From Euryarchaeota archaeon UBA486 (GTDB lineage Archaea; Thermoplasmatota; Poseidoniia; Poseidoniales; Poseidoniaceae): a DNA stretch of 22,124 nucleotides. Position 1 is the first letter of the stretch, and the number at the start of each line of letters is the position of its first letter. This document shows, piece after piece, positions 7,659 through 14,674 of this stretch. A program made the position numbers and the translations under genes. A model generated the notes under the pieces. The model ran no database searches. It worked only from the letters and a program-made list of their open reading frames with translations, and had not been told where the DNA came from. The DNA is taken from the NCBI GenBank assembly GCA_002497765.1, contig DAET01000064.1, positions 1 to 22,124 of the forward strand, given 5' to 3'.

Positions 7659-9614
7659 GTGGAGTCCATTGAACACGGCGACCTCATCGAACAGCGCCGA
7701 GGTGGCGTTGATGTCCTCCGTGTTTTGGTTCGCAACCTTGCTGTTCACGAACAATCCGGCGCCGTCTGCATTCGCTCCTCAAGCGGCGCCCATGACCGAG
7801 TAGGTTGGCTCCTCTTTCGGCTCGGTCAACCGGTGATGGCCTTCCACCAAGGGAGCGTTCAATGCGAAGGGTTGGAAGCGCTGTTGGCCATTGAGCACGA
7901 TGCGCTTGAGGTTGAAAATGACGTGTTACTCCACGAATTGACCATGAATGCGCTGCGTTCCACCATGCGTGAACATCCCGGTAGCGTGCTCCATTTGGAA
8001 CACCATGACGATGCCAACAGCGGTGGTTCGTGGTGGTCCAGCGTACGCTTGCCTTCGACCTCATGGCGGAGGGCGGCGCGGCTCGAAGACATCGAGCACC
8101 TTGCCCTGAGCACCGAGGAACGGCGCCGTGTTGCTCCTCAACGTTCCTCCGCCGTCGAGCTCGAACCCGGCTGCATCTATCTCCTGGATTCTCCCGATCC
8201 TCATCCGATGATTCACCTCGGTGTGGAATTGGCGGAACGGGGCATGCCACTGCTCGGCATGTTCGGGCTGCCCCACGCCCAAACGGAGATCACCAAACGC
8301 CTCCCACAACCTCAGTCCTACGCCCTGCTTTCGCCCCAAGGGGGTTACGATGTCCTCGCCGAGCGCTCCGCCATGGATGCTGTCCTCAATGCCTTCCAGT
8401 GGGGCAACGAGCGGTCCGTGCTCCTCATCGACGGCCTTGACCGGTTGGGCAACGCCCTCGGCGATGCTGGCATGCTCGATGCGTTCCGTTCCATGTGCGA
8501 CGGTATTCGCTTCAACGACCACGTGGCCCTCGTGACCACTGACCTTGAGATGTTTGAGACGGCGGTCCAGCGACGGCTCCTGGCAGACGTGACCTTGCTC
8601 CGCACATCCGACGTGGAGGCTTGGACCAACGATCCCGACGGCTTGTGGGACCATCCTCTTCTCCTTGCACCCGACGAGGAAGAGGAGCAGTGGTTGGCCG
8701 CACAAATTGAGCATCAAGGTGCGAAGGTCGGCGCCGCCATACGATCGGAATCTGCCATTGAGGGAGGTTCGTACGAACCCGATGCAGAGGAACGGGCTGA
8801 GGCAACGCAAGTCCTCGCCGATGTGGTGGATAGCTGGCCCGCCTCTTCTTTGGATGTTGACGAAACCAGCACCGCCGATATCCCTTCAGGAGCAGGTGTC
8901 TCCATCGGCATGACGCCGTGGAAACCGGTGCAGGAGCAAGAAGTGATTCATGGCCGGTACGTCAGTCAGTCCCCCCGAGCCGTTGAGGACGTCCAACCTG
9001 AGCCAGCGCCCGCACGACGAACAAAGCCCACCCACTCAACCCCAACTGCACCTGTCGCTGTTCCGACCCTGCGGTCAGCTCAGCGCTTGCCCAAACGGAA
9101 GGCGACGCCTTCTTTGCCCCCCGTGGGTGATGGGTTGATGCCTCGTCAGAGTTCTGCTGTCGTCCAACGAGCACCGCATCTTCCGGATTGGCCAGTTCGA
9201 CCTCGCAACGCCCAATCGTACAGAAAGGAAAATCTGGATGTCTTCGCCGAAAAGCAAACCCGTGCAGAGCAGCGGCAGGCACCCATTCAGCGACCGCTGC
9301 AGACCGCCGCCCTGAAGGACCAAGTTTCGAGCTCCCCCGATCTCGCCAACCTTGAGCTCCCTGCTGAGGACGTTCCGACCACGCTCAACCTCCCTGTGGC
9401 CGAAGGCAGTGAACCATTGTCAAACAGCCTGCGTCCGCTTGAAGCGTCAGAGAAACCCTCCAGAGAAGCGTCATCAAAACCGCAATCCAGCGTCAACATG
9501 GATGAGGTCTACCGCCGTTGGTCAACCTTTGATGAGCCGGATGGAATGGATGCAACGGCGCTCTACAACGAACACGGTGAGGCACTTGAACGCTACAAAG
9601 GTGGTGAGGAATGA
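7659..9614 (+). CDS. DUF835 protein with N-terminal PATAN/DUF4388-like domain and long disordered tail
   Basis: The 651-residue protein has three parts. Residues about 10-110 resemble a PATAN/DUF4388-like domain (a VLRVLVRNL start, SGAVCI, GWLLFRLGQPVMAFHQG, then helical). Residues about 168-315 match the DUF835 pattern: GCIYLLDSPD, GMPLLGMFGLP, ERSVLLIDGLDRLGNA and a final LLADVTLL. Residues about 320-610 are Pro/Ser/Gln/Glu-rich and probably disordered. A conserved-looking terminus (about 611-651, MDEVYRRWSTFDEPDGMDA) closes the protein. DUF835 and PATAN-type domains occur in archaeal and bacterial signalling proteins, so a regulatory or scaffold role is inferred. The start is a GTG at 7659 with GGAGG ten bases upstream; no other start codon lies between it and the upstream in-frame stop. 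The stop overlaps the next start as ATGA, implying translational coupling to the DnaA-like protein. Confidence 0.8.
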   Translation: MESIEHGDLIEQRRGGVDVLRVLVRNLAVHEQSGAVCIRSSSGAHDRVGWLLFRLGQPVMAFHQGSVQCEGLEALLAIEHDALEVENDVLLHELTMNALRSTMREHPGSVLHLEHHDDANSGGSWWSSVRLPSTSWRRAARLEDIEHLALSTEERRRVAPQRSSAVELEPGCIYLLDSPDPHPMIHLGVELAERGMPLLGMFGLPHAQTEITKRLPQPQSYALLSPQGGYDVLAERSAMDAVLNAFQWGNERSVLLIDGLDRLGNALGDAGMLDAFRSMCDGIRFNDHVALVTTDLEMFETAVQRRLLADVTLLRTSDVEAWTNDPDGLWDHPLLLAPDEEEEQWLAAQIEHQGAKVGAAIRSESAIEGGSYEPDAEERAEATQVLADVVDSWPASSLDVDETSTADIPSGAGVSIGMTPWKPVQEQEVIHGRYVSQSPRAVEDVQPEPAPARRTKPTHSTPTAPVAVPTLRSAQRLPKRKATPSLPPVGDGLMPRQSSAVVQRAPHLPDWPVRPRNAQSYRKENLDVFAEKQTRAEQRQAPIQRPLQTAALKDQVSSSPDLANLELPAEDVPTTLNLPVAEGSEPLSNSLRPLEASEKPSREASSKPQSSVNMDEVYRRWSTFDEPDGMDATALYNEHGEALERYKGGEE

Positions 9615-11659
9615 CACCACCTCCCACCAAGCTTCGTGCTGAACTGGAAGAGGCAAAACAGCACCTTCGCAATGCCATCGCCTCGGCTGGTTCACCACCT
9701 TCCAGTGAGGTGAACACCCCTGCCCTTCCCTCAACAGGTCGCCCTGCGCTGTCGAAACTGAACACACTGCTCGGCAGGAAGGTGGTACCGGAGCGACCGC
9801 TGGCGCTGTATCAGCAGGTGGGGGTGGCACAACGACCAACCTACGACCTCATTGCCGATCGTGTTCTGGGCCCCGATGTTGGCCGACCATCCTCGTTTTT
9901 GGACGTTGAGGACAGTTATGCCTCCCATGTCGCACACCGGTTAACCCAGCTTCGTCAGCGCTTGGAGATCCAACCCTTGCCCGATGATACCGCTCCAACC
10001 TCTGCTTTTGTGGGGGTTGAAGACGATGGCACACCCGTCTGGAGCCAGGTTCTGGATGAACAGCGAGGACGTGCCTCAGCGACCCTGATGGCCGCCCTCG
10101 CACCGCCTGAGGAGGATGAACTCCACCATCCGGCCCGCGTCCTCAACATTGCACCCTCATGGCCCAAACGCATGCCTTGGTCGTCGTCTTCCACGTTCAA
10201 GCAATGGTTTGTCGCCGAAGAAAATCTCGACGCCACACGATGTTGTGAACATGTCATCGACCGCCCCGCTCACGGCCTTAATCCGCTGATGATGGTGGCC
10301 ACCAGAGAAGCAGGCTGCTCTCATTTGCTCCATGCCACAGGACAGGCCTTGCTTCGTCGAGAGGAAGGTCATGTGTTGTGGTTGACGGCGGCGGATGTAT
10401 CAACCGTGGACGGACTTGAAGCCGAGTGGCAGGAAGGGTTGATCGGCGCTTCTGCCGTTTTGGTTGATGATGTTGATGCGTTCGCTCACCACGAAGTATG
10501 GCAACACCAACTTGGGTTGCTTCTCGACCACGCCTTGAACCTCGGCGTTCAGGTGGTCGTCGGCAGCCATCAGGCTGTGGAGACGTTCCCTTCATGCCGC
10601 CTCAAAGAGGTGCTTCGCCAATCCTCCATGACGGCGCTTTCAGCACCGGGCGTCGCATCGTTGATGGCTTTCGGGCGATGGCGGTGCACGCAGCGTAACC
10701 TGCTCATTTCTGACCATCACCTCGCTCAACTCACCCGGATGGAACCATCGGGATGGCGGGCCATGGAGCACCGTCTCGAGCGCCTTTCCATGGCGTTCGA
10801 ACAGGGGGCCGTCCTGCTCGACCACGACGATGCCACCGCCTTGGTGCAAGGCCAACAACCGGCCCGGGTTGCACATGAAGAGCAACAGCGGGTTGATGAT
10901 TTGGCGGCCCAGTTGGTTGGCGAGGCCATGGACAGTGTCTACACCACCATGGACATCGGTGGCGTTGACCTTCACAGCCCCCTTGAGGCCTGGCCTGAGG
11001 ACGACTACGCTCCACCGTCGTGGCCCGAAGAACAACTTGGTGCCAGCAGCGCTGCCTTGGAACGTCGCCTTCGAGCGGCGGTGGATCCGGTGGAACCGGG
11101 CCGACCATCGGTGCTCGATGTGAACGAACGCGAGAAGTACATCGTCCGAGCCAACGACCCACTGCAGGGCGGTGATCTCGGGCGTGCCGTTGAGGTCTTG
11201 GTTGATTTGGACGCGACCATCGATGAGCGGATGAACGCTTCAACCACCTCAGCGGTGGCTTCCTCGCTTGAACTCCAACATCTCGAAGAGCGCATGGTCG
11301 TTCTCGCCCAGCGGGCCGTTGAAGCCGATATTGACGAACTCATCACCATTGCCGATGAGTTGCGCGAGCTGGAGGAACGGCTGGTTGAACTTGACCCAGA
11401 CCGTGCCCCGTTGCCTCCCTTTGAGGACGCATCCTCCGAACGTCAGGGGGCGCCCAAGCGAAGAAAACCAGGCAGGCGGCGAGCATCAGCTGATGCAGAG
11501 GAGAACGGTTCACTTGACACCTACGAGCCCGATGGCGAATGGAACATCGACGGAACGGGCATTGAAGCCAGTGACCTTCTCGAGGAAGAAACAGCAGGGC
11601 GTGTTGTCCATCTCGCTCGCCTTCACCCACGCACCGTGCTGGTGGGTGAGGAAGAATGA
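9611..11659 (+). CDS. Degenerate DnaA/Hda-like AAA+ protein with coiled-coil and basic C-terminal region
   Basis: Residues about 196-400 align by eye, without gaps around the P-loop, to the AAA+ core of bacterial DnaA/Hda. FKQWFVAEEN matches the DnaA F..FV.G.SN motif, and NPL...HLLHATG matches NPL.IYGG.GLGKTHLLHA. The Walker A lysine is Cys236 and the following Thr is Ser237. Walker B is intact (VLVDDVDAF, Asp286-Asp287), GSHQ occupies the sensor 1 position, and GWRAMEHRL matches the sensor 2 helix of DnaA (VRELEGAL). The DnaA arginine-finger segment is not recognisable. ATP hydrolysis is therefore doubtful, so this may be a structural or regulatory relative. The first 190 residues look largely disordered. 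Residues about 500-610 are helical and coiled-coil-like, then come a basic patch (KRRKPGRRR) and an acidic tail. No DnaA helix-turn-helix domain is apparent. It is coupled by ATGA overlaps to both neighbours. Confidence 0.75.
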   Translation: MTPPPTKLRAELEEAKQHLRNAIASAGSPPSSEVNTPALPSTGRPALSKLNTLLGRKVVPERPLALYQQVGVAQRPTYDLIADRVLGPDVGRPSSFLDVEDSYASHVAHRLTQLRQRLEIQPLPDDTAPTSAFVGVEDDGTPVWSQVLDEQRGRASATLMAALAPPEEDELHHPARVLNIAPSWPKRMPWSSSSTFKQWFVAEENLDATRCCEHVIDRPAHGLNPLMMVATREAGCSHLLHATGQALLRREEGHVLWLTAADVSTVDGLEAEWQEGLIGASAVLVDDVDAFAHHEVWQHQLGLLLDHALNLGVQVVVGSHQAVETFPSCRLKEVLRQSSMTALSAPGVASLMAFGRWRCTQRNLLISDHHLAQLTRMEPSGWRAMEHRLERLSMAFEQGAVLLDHDDATALVQGQQPARVAHEEQQRVDDLAAQLVGEAMDSVYTTMDIGGVDLHSPLEAWPEDDYAPPSWPEEQLGASSAALERRLRAAVDPVEPGRPSVLDVNEREKYIVRANDPLQGGDLGRAVEVLVDLDATIDERMNASTTSAVASSLELQHLEERMVVLAQRAVEADIDELITIADELRELEERLVELDPDRAPLPPFEDASSERQGAPKRRKPGRRRASADAEENGSLDTYEPDGEWNIDGTGIEASDLLEEETAGRVVHLARLHPRTVLVGEEE

Positions 11660-12132
11660 GGGCGCCCTGGTGGATGGAAGGCGTCCACTTTTCGTGTCAA
11701 GCCAACTGCGGCAAATGCTGCGATGAGCCTGGAGGCATCGTCTACCTGTCCCCGGATGACGCCCAGCGGTTGGCCGACCATGCTGACCTCCCGGTTGATG
11801 CGTGGCTTGAGCGAGACACTCGGCAAACCTACGACGGGCGATACGTGCTCAAAAGCAGGGAAGAAGATGGGATTTGCATCCACTTGAACGATCAAAAACA
11901 GTGCAACATCTACGAGGTAAGGCCCCAGCAATGCCGAGCGTTCCCGTGGTGGGGAGAGAACCTCGCAACAGCCTCCGCTTGGAAGAAGGTCAAAGCCACC
12001 TGTCCTGGCATTGATGCCGAAGACGCGTTGTTGATCGACGGGCAGACCATCCGCCTGAACATCTTCGCCGACCGAACCTCCACGAAGGGCTTCCGTTCAT
12101 GGCCACCGAGCAAACGACGGTGGAAACGATAG
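11656..12132 (+). CDS. YkgJ-family cysteine-cluster protein (Fe/Zn-chelating CxxxCGxCC type)
   Basis: The 158-residue protein opens with the family hallmark FSCQANCGKCCDEPGG (Cys14, Cys18, Cys21, Cys22), followed by further conserved cysteines in GICIHL, QCNIYEVRPQQCRAFPWW and ATCPG. This is the YkgJ/UPF0153 pattern, thought to bind zinc or an iron-sulfur centre. Its biochemical role is not established, and a modification or redox role is only a guess. It overlaps the DnaA-like gene by 4 nt (ATGA), making it the third gene of a tightly coupled operon. The C-terminal end is basic (PPSKRRWKR). A hairpin with a T6 tract lies 8 nt after the stop. Confidence 0.88.
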   Translation: MRAPWWMEGVHFSCQANCGKCCDEPGGIVYLSPDDAQRLADHADLPVDAWLERDTRQTYDGRYVLKSREEDGICIHLNDQKQCNIYEVRPQQCRAFPWWGENLATASAWKKVKATCPGIDAEDALLIDGQTIRLNIFADRTSTKGFRSWPPSKRRWKR

Positions 12133-12139
12133 GCTGCGG

Positions 12140-12165
12140 CGGTGTAATTGGGCACACCGTTTTTT
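12140..12165 (+). terminator. Hairpin plus T6 tract terminator after the DUF835/DnaA-like/YkgJ operon
   Basis: CGGTGT (12140-12145) pairs with ACACCG (12154-12159) across an 8-nt loop, and six T residues follow at once (12160-12165). It sits 8 nt after the YkgJ stop and just before the citrate synthase TATA element, so it separates the two transcription units. Archaeal termination depends mainly on the U-tract; the hairpin is an unusually intrinsic-like addition. Confidence 0.55.
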
Positions 12166-12190
12166 CATCTGTTCGCATCCAAGAGCCGCA

Positions 12191-12198
12191 TTTATACC
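12191..12198 (+). promoter_or_regulatory. TATA-like box of the citrate synthase gene
   Basis: TTTATACC follows the terminator. With usual archaeal spacing the transcript would start near 12217-12222, downstream of the ATG at 12203 and a little before the ATG at 12233. It therefore decides the start codon of the citrate synthase gene. Confidence 0.5.
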
Positions 12199-12232
12199 AA
12201 ACATGGATGTCGGCTTGTGCGAGGCACTCGAG

Positions 12233-13399
12233 ATGGCGCAAGATGAACCCATGTTCACCGTACATGCATCTCACCTCAACACCGGCCTTCGAGGCGTCCC
12301 AGTCGGCACCTGTAGAACGTCCTTCGTGACACCGACCGAAGGCGTTCACTACTGCGGCTATCCCATTGCGGAACTCGCCCACTTCCCTCCCGAAGACATC
12401 GTCTACTTGCTGTTCAACAAGGAATTGCCCACGCCGGAGCAATCCAAGGCCTTCAAGGCTGACATGAGCGCTCGGGGCGCTGTACCCGACAGTGTTGCAG
12501 CCGTGTTCCACACACTTCCAACCGATGGCCATCCCATGGACTGGCTGAGTGTGGGTATCCACACGCTCGGCATGCTCGATACCACGGGTGACTGGAAAGA
12601 GGATGCCCTCAACCTCATCGCTCGCATGCCCCGTTTGATGGGCCTGCTGTTCAGAATCCGCGAAGGCCGTGGTGAAAACATCCCCGCCGACGACACCAGC
12701 CTCAGCATGGTTCAGCGCTTCGTACGCACCCTCGAGATGGAGGGTGTGGATGACGATCTGATGGAGCAAATCCTCGCCACCTACCTCGTGCTCCACATGG
12801 ACCACGGTGGCGGCAACCTGTCAACGTTCACCGGCAAAGCCATCGCATCGGGCCATGCCACGGTCTTCGCATCGATCGCCGGCGCCATGAACGCACTCTC
12901 TGGCCCGCTTCACGGCCGAGCGAACCAATCCTGCCTCGAATTTGTCCTCCGTATCGGCACCAGCGACCCCGCTGAGGTCGAGGCCTTTGTGCGTGGCGAA
13001 TTGGCTGCCAAGCGACCTGTCTTCGGATTCGGCCACGCCGTCTTGCGTGCAGAGGACCCTCGTGCCACCGTTCAATTTGCCCTCGGTGAGCGTCTTTGCC
13101 CCGACGATGAGAATTTCAAAATCATCCGCACCCTTCGTGAAGTAGCCCCTCGAGTCCTGTCTGAGAATGAGAAAATTTCCAACCCCAACGCCAACGTCGA
13201 CATCGCGAGTGGCGCGCTCCTTCACCATGTCGGATTCAAGGACCCGACCTACTACACCACCTTCTTTGGCTGGGCTCGTGTAGCCGGTATCGGTGCACAA
13301 ATCATCGACGAGCGCACGGTGATGCGGGGCGGAAAGGGCACACCCATTTACCGACCCAAGTACATCGCAGAGGAGCAAGAACTCCGCCACCTCGACTAA
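12233..13399 (+). CDS. gltA: Citrate synthase, mitochondrial-like sequence type
   Basis: This enzyme condenses oxaloacetate and acetyl-CoA to citrate, the entry step of the citric acid cycle. The catalytic triad is visible: His227 in SGPLHGRANQ, His268 in GFGHAVLRAEDPRA and Asp323 in NANVDIASGALLHHVG. The final YYTTFFGWARVAGIGAQII helix is also typical. The HAVLR..DPR wording and the NP..NVD...G.LL context resemble mitochondrial citrate synthase more than the usual archaeal GHRVYK..DPRA type. I chose the ATG at 12233 (388 residues) over 12203 because GAGG lies 8 nt upstream and the TATA box puts the transcript start downstream of 12203. The 3' end overlaps the convergent GDPD gene by 4 nt. 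2-Methylcitrate synthase is an unlikely alternative. Confidence 0.92.
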   Translation: MAQDEPMFTVHASHLNTGLRGVPVGTCRTSFVTPTEGVHYCGYPIAELAHFPPEDIVYLLFNKELPTPEQSKAFKADMSARGAVPDSVAAVFHTLPTDGHPMDWLSVGIHTLGMLDTTGDWKEDALNLIARMPRLMGLLFRIREGRGENIPADDTSLSMVQRFVRTLEMEGVDDDLMEQILATYLVLHMDHGGGNLSTFTGKAIASGHATVFASIAGAMNALSGPLHGRANQSCLEFVLRIGTSDPAEVEAFVRGELAAKRPVFGFGHAVLRAEDPRATVQFALGERLCPDDENFKIIRTLREVAPRVLSENEKISNPNANVDIASGALLHHVGFKDPTYYTTFFGWARVAGIGAQIIDERTVMRGGKGTPIYRPKYIAEEQELRHLD

Positions 13400-14562
13400 G
13401 GGTGAAGCACAGGCCGGGGGGTCTTCCCAGACCCTCGATGACCGATCATCCTCGGTGCAGAGGCCGGTGGTGTTTCCCCAGAGAATCGTTCGAGTGTGTC
13501 TTCCACGCTCGACCTCCATTTCCACCGCCGCGTCCACTCGTTGACCAACGTGCGACGGCGAGCATCGTCGCAATCGGACCACAACGGCACGCTTGATTCA
13601 AATTCTCGCACAACGGTCAGGTGGTTTGCTTCCGTCGCGTGTTCCAAACGGGACCATTCTTCCTCCAAGAGCGGCTGAAGTCCGGGCTTGCGCCAGCGGG
13701 CATGGCCTGAAGGCAACCAGGTCAGTGATGGGTCGGCATGGTCGGTGAGCGCCGACATGCCCGCTCGCAGCAATCGATGCTCGATGTGCGGCTTGGTCGG
13801 CCAAACGTAGGTCGGCATTCCTTCTCGTGCAGCGGTTAAGCGCTCGAGAGCGTTTCCTTCGAGGCCGACATGTCGCCCGACGGGAAGATGCTTGGTCGAG
13901 GATTGAAAGTACTCAATGGCGCAGGGCAGCATGGCGCTCCCCTGTGCTCGGTGTTGTTTGACCAAGCGGGCAAAGGATGTGGTGAGAAATTTTGGCAAGA
14001 CCTGCAAACGTTGCGACGTACGGTTACCGTAGGGCGGGATGTAAGGGATGAGCGCCGCCCAAGGACGGTCGGTTGCAGAGAGGTGAGCAGAAGCGGGCAT
14101 GCCACGATGAAAGGCGTAGAACACCGTGTTGTCTCGTGGAATGCCGCGCTCGTTGAGGGCTTGATTTGCTAACCGCATGACCTTGGCGATGTGTTTGTTG
14201 TGATGTGTTCGACCGAGGAATCCTCCGCCAACGGCGCTCTTGGGGTGGGGGCGTTTGATCTCGATGCATCCCATCGACCCCTCATCTCGCCAGGCCTTGA
14301 GCACGGCGGGGTCATCGAGGAAAGCATCGAAGCTTAGAAAGCCGAGCCCGGTGAGGTCGTCCAAGGCCCACTCCTCCATCCATTTCGGATGACCCCTGAG
14401 GTGTTCCTCGGGCACCGAAACCGTACGATCGTGATGAACGATGAGTTGGCCGTCGGCCGTCAAACGAATGTCGAATTCCACGCCGTCGAACATTGAAAAC
14501 GCATGTCGAAGGCTTTCGAGGGTGTTTTCGGGCGCTGGTTTCCATGGCGCCCCTTGGACCAT
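13396..14562 (-). CDS. Glycerophosphodiester phosphodiesterase-family protein, apparently circularly permuted
   Basis: GDPD enzymes are TIM barrels that hydrolyse glycerophosphodiesters to glycerol 3-phosphate and an alcohol. Most family motifs are in usual order: PAPENTLESL (residues 9-18), VEFDIRLTADG with Glu29 and Asp31, VHHD with His44, CIEIK with Glu101 and Lys103, and the last-strand segment VWPTKPHIEHRLLRAG...LTDHAD (253-277). The first-strand HRG motif, which supplies a catalytic His, is missing at the N-terminus, where VQGAPW stands in its place. A perfect MIGHRGSGKTP occurs instead at residues 372-382, just before the stop. About 95 residues separate the last canonical strand from it. 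No HRG is encoded upstream: an in-frame stop precedes the ATG by nine codons. The gene overlaps citrate synthase tail to tail by 4 nt and is divergent from the PAP2 gene. Confidence 0.85.
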   Translation of the reverse strand: MVQGAPWKPAPENTLESLRHAFSMFDGVEFDIRLTADGQLIVHHDRTVSVPEEHLRGHPKWMEEWALDDLTGLGFLSFDAFLDDPAVLKAWRDEGSMGCIEIKRPHPKSAVGGGFLGRTHHNKHIAKVMRLANQALNERGIPRDNTVFYAFHRGMPASAHLSATDRPWAALIPYIPPYGNRTSQRLQVLPKFLTTSFARLVKQHRAQGSAMLPCAIEYFQSSTKHLPVGRHVGLEGNALERLTAAREGMPTYVWPTKPHIEHRLLRAGMSALTDHADPSLTWLPSGHARWRKPGLQPLLEEEWSRLEHATEANHLTVVREFESSVPLWSDCDDARRRTLVNEWTRRWKWRSSVEDTLERFSGETPPASAPRMIGHRGSGKTPRPVLHP

Positions 14563-14645
14563 GCCGTGTCTTCGCCTCGGTCGCCTTCAAAGGTTGCCCC
14601 TGCCGTTGGAGAATGCTGTTGGTTGGACGAGAAAGCGTCCGAAGG

Positions 14646-14653
14646 CATAAATC
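14646..14653 (+). promoter_or_regulatory. TATA-like box upstream of the PAP2 gene
   Basis: CATAAATC begins 29 nt before the ATG at 14675, ideal for a leaderless archaeal transcript. Read on the other strand (GATTTATG) it could also serve the divergent GDPD gene, whose ATG lies about 85 nt away, so the two genes may share one control region. Confidence 0.5.
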
Positions 14654-14674
14654 CACCTTTCATGCCGCCAAACC

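Noticed and set aside
8061..8810. Minus-strand open frame of 249 codons in the DUF835 gene
   Set aside because: The plus strand carries the DUF835 pattern and tight ATGA coupling; the antisense product has no recognisable feature.
13396..13450. GHRGSGKT at the GDPD C-terminus read as a Walker A P-loop
   Set aside because: It formally fits GxxxxGKT, but it lies six residues from the stop with no following helix or Walker B. HRG is the motif missing from this GDPD, so the barrel-strand reading explains it better.
12821..13582. Minus-strand open frame of 253 codons within citrate synthase
   Set aside because: Citrate synthase on the other strand has all catalytic motifs, and the antisense translation shows no domain. 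GC-rich codon use often opens such frames.
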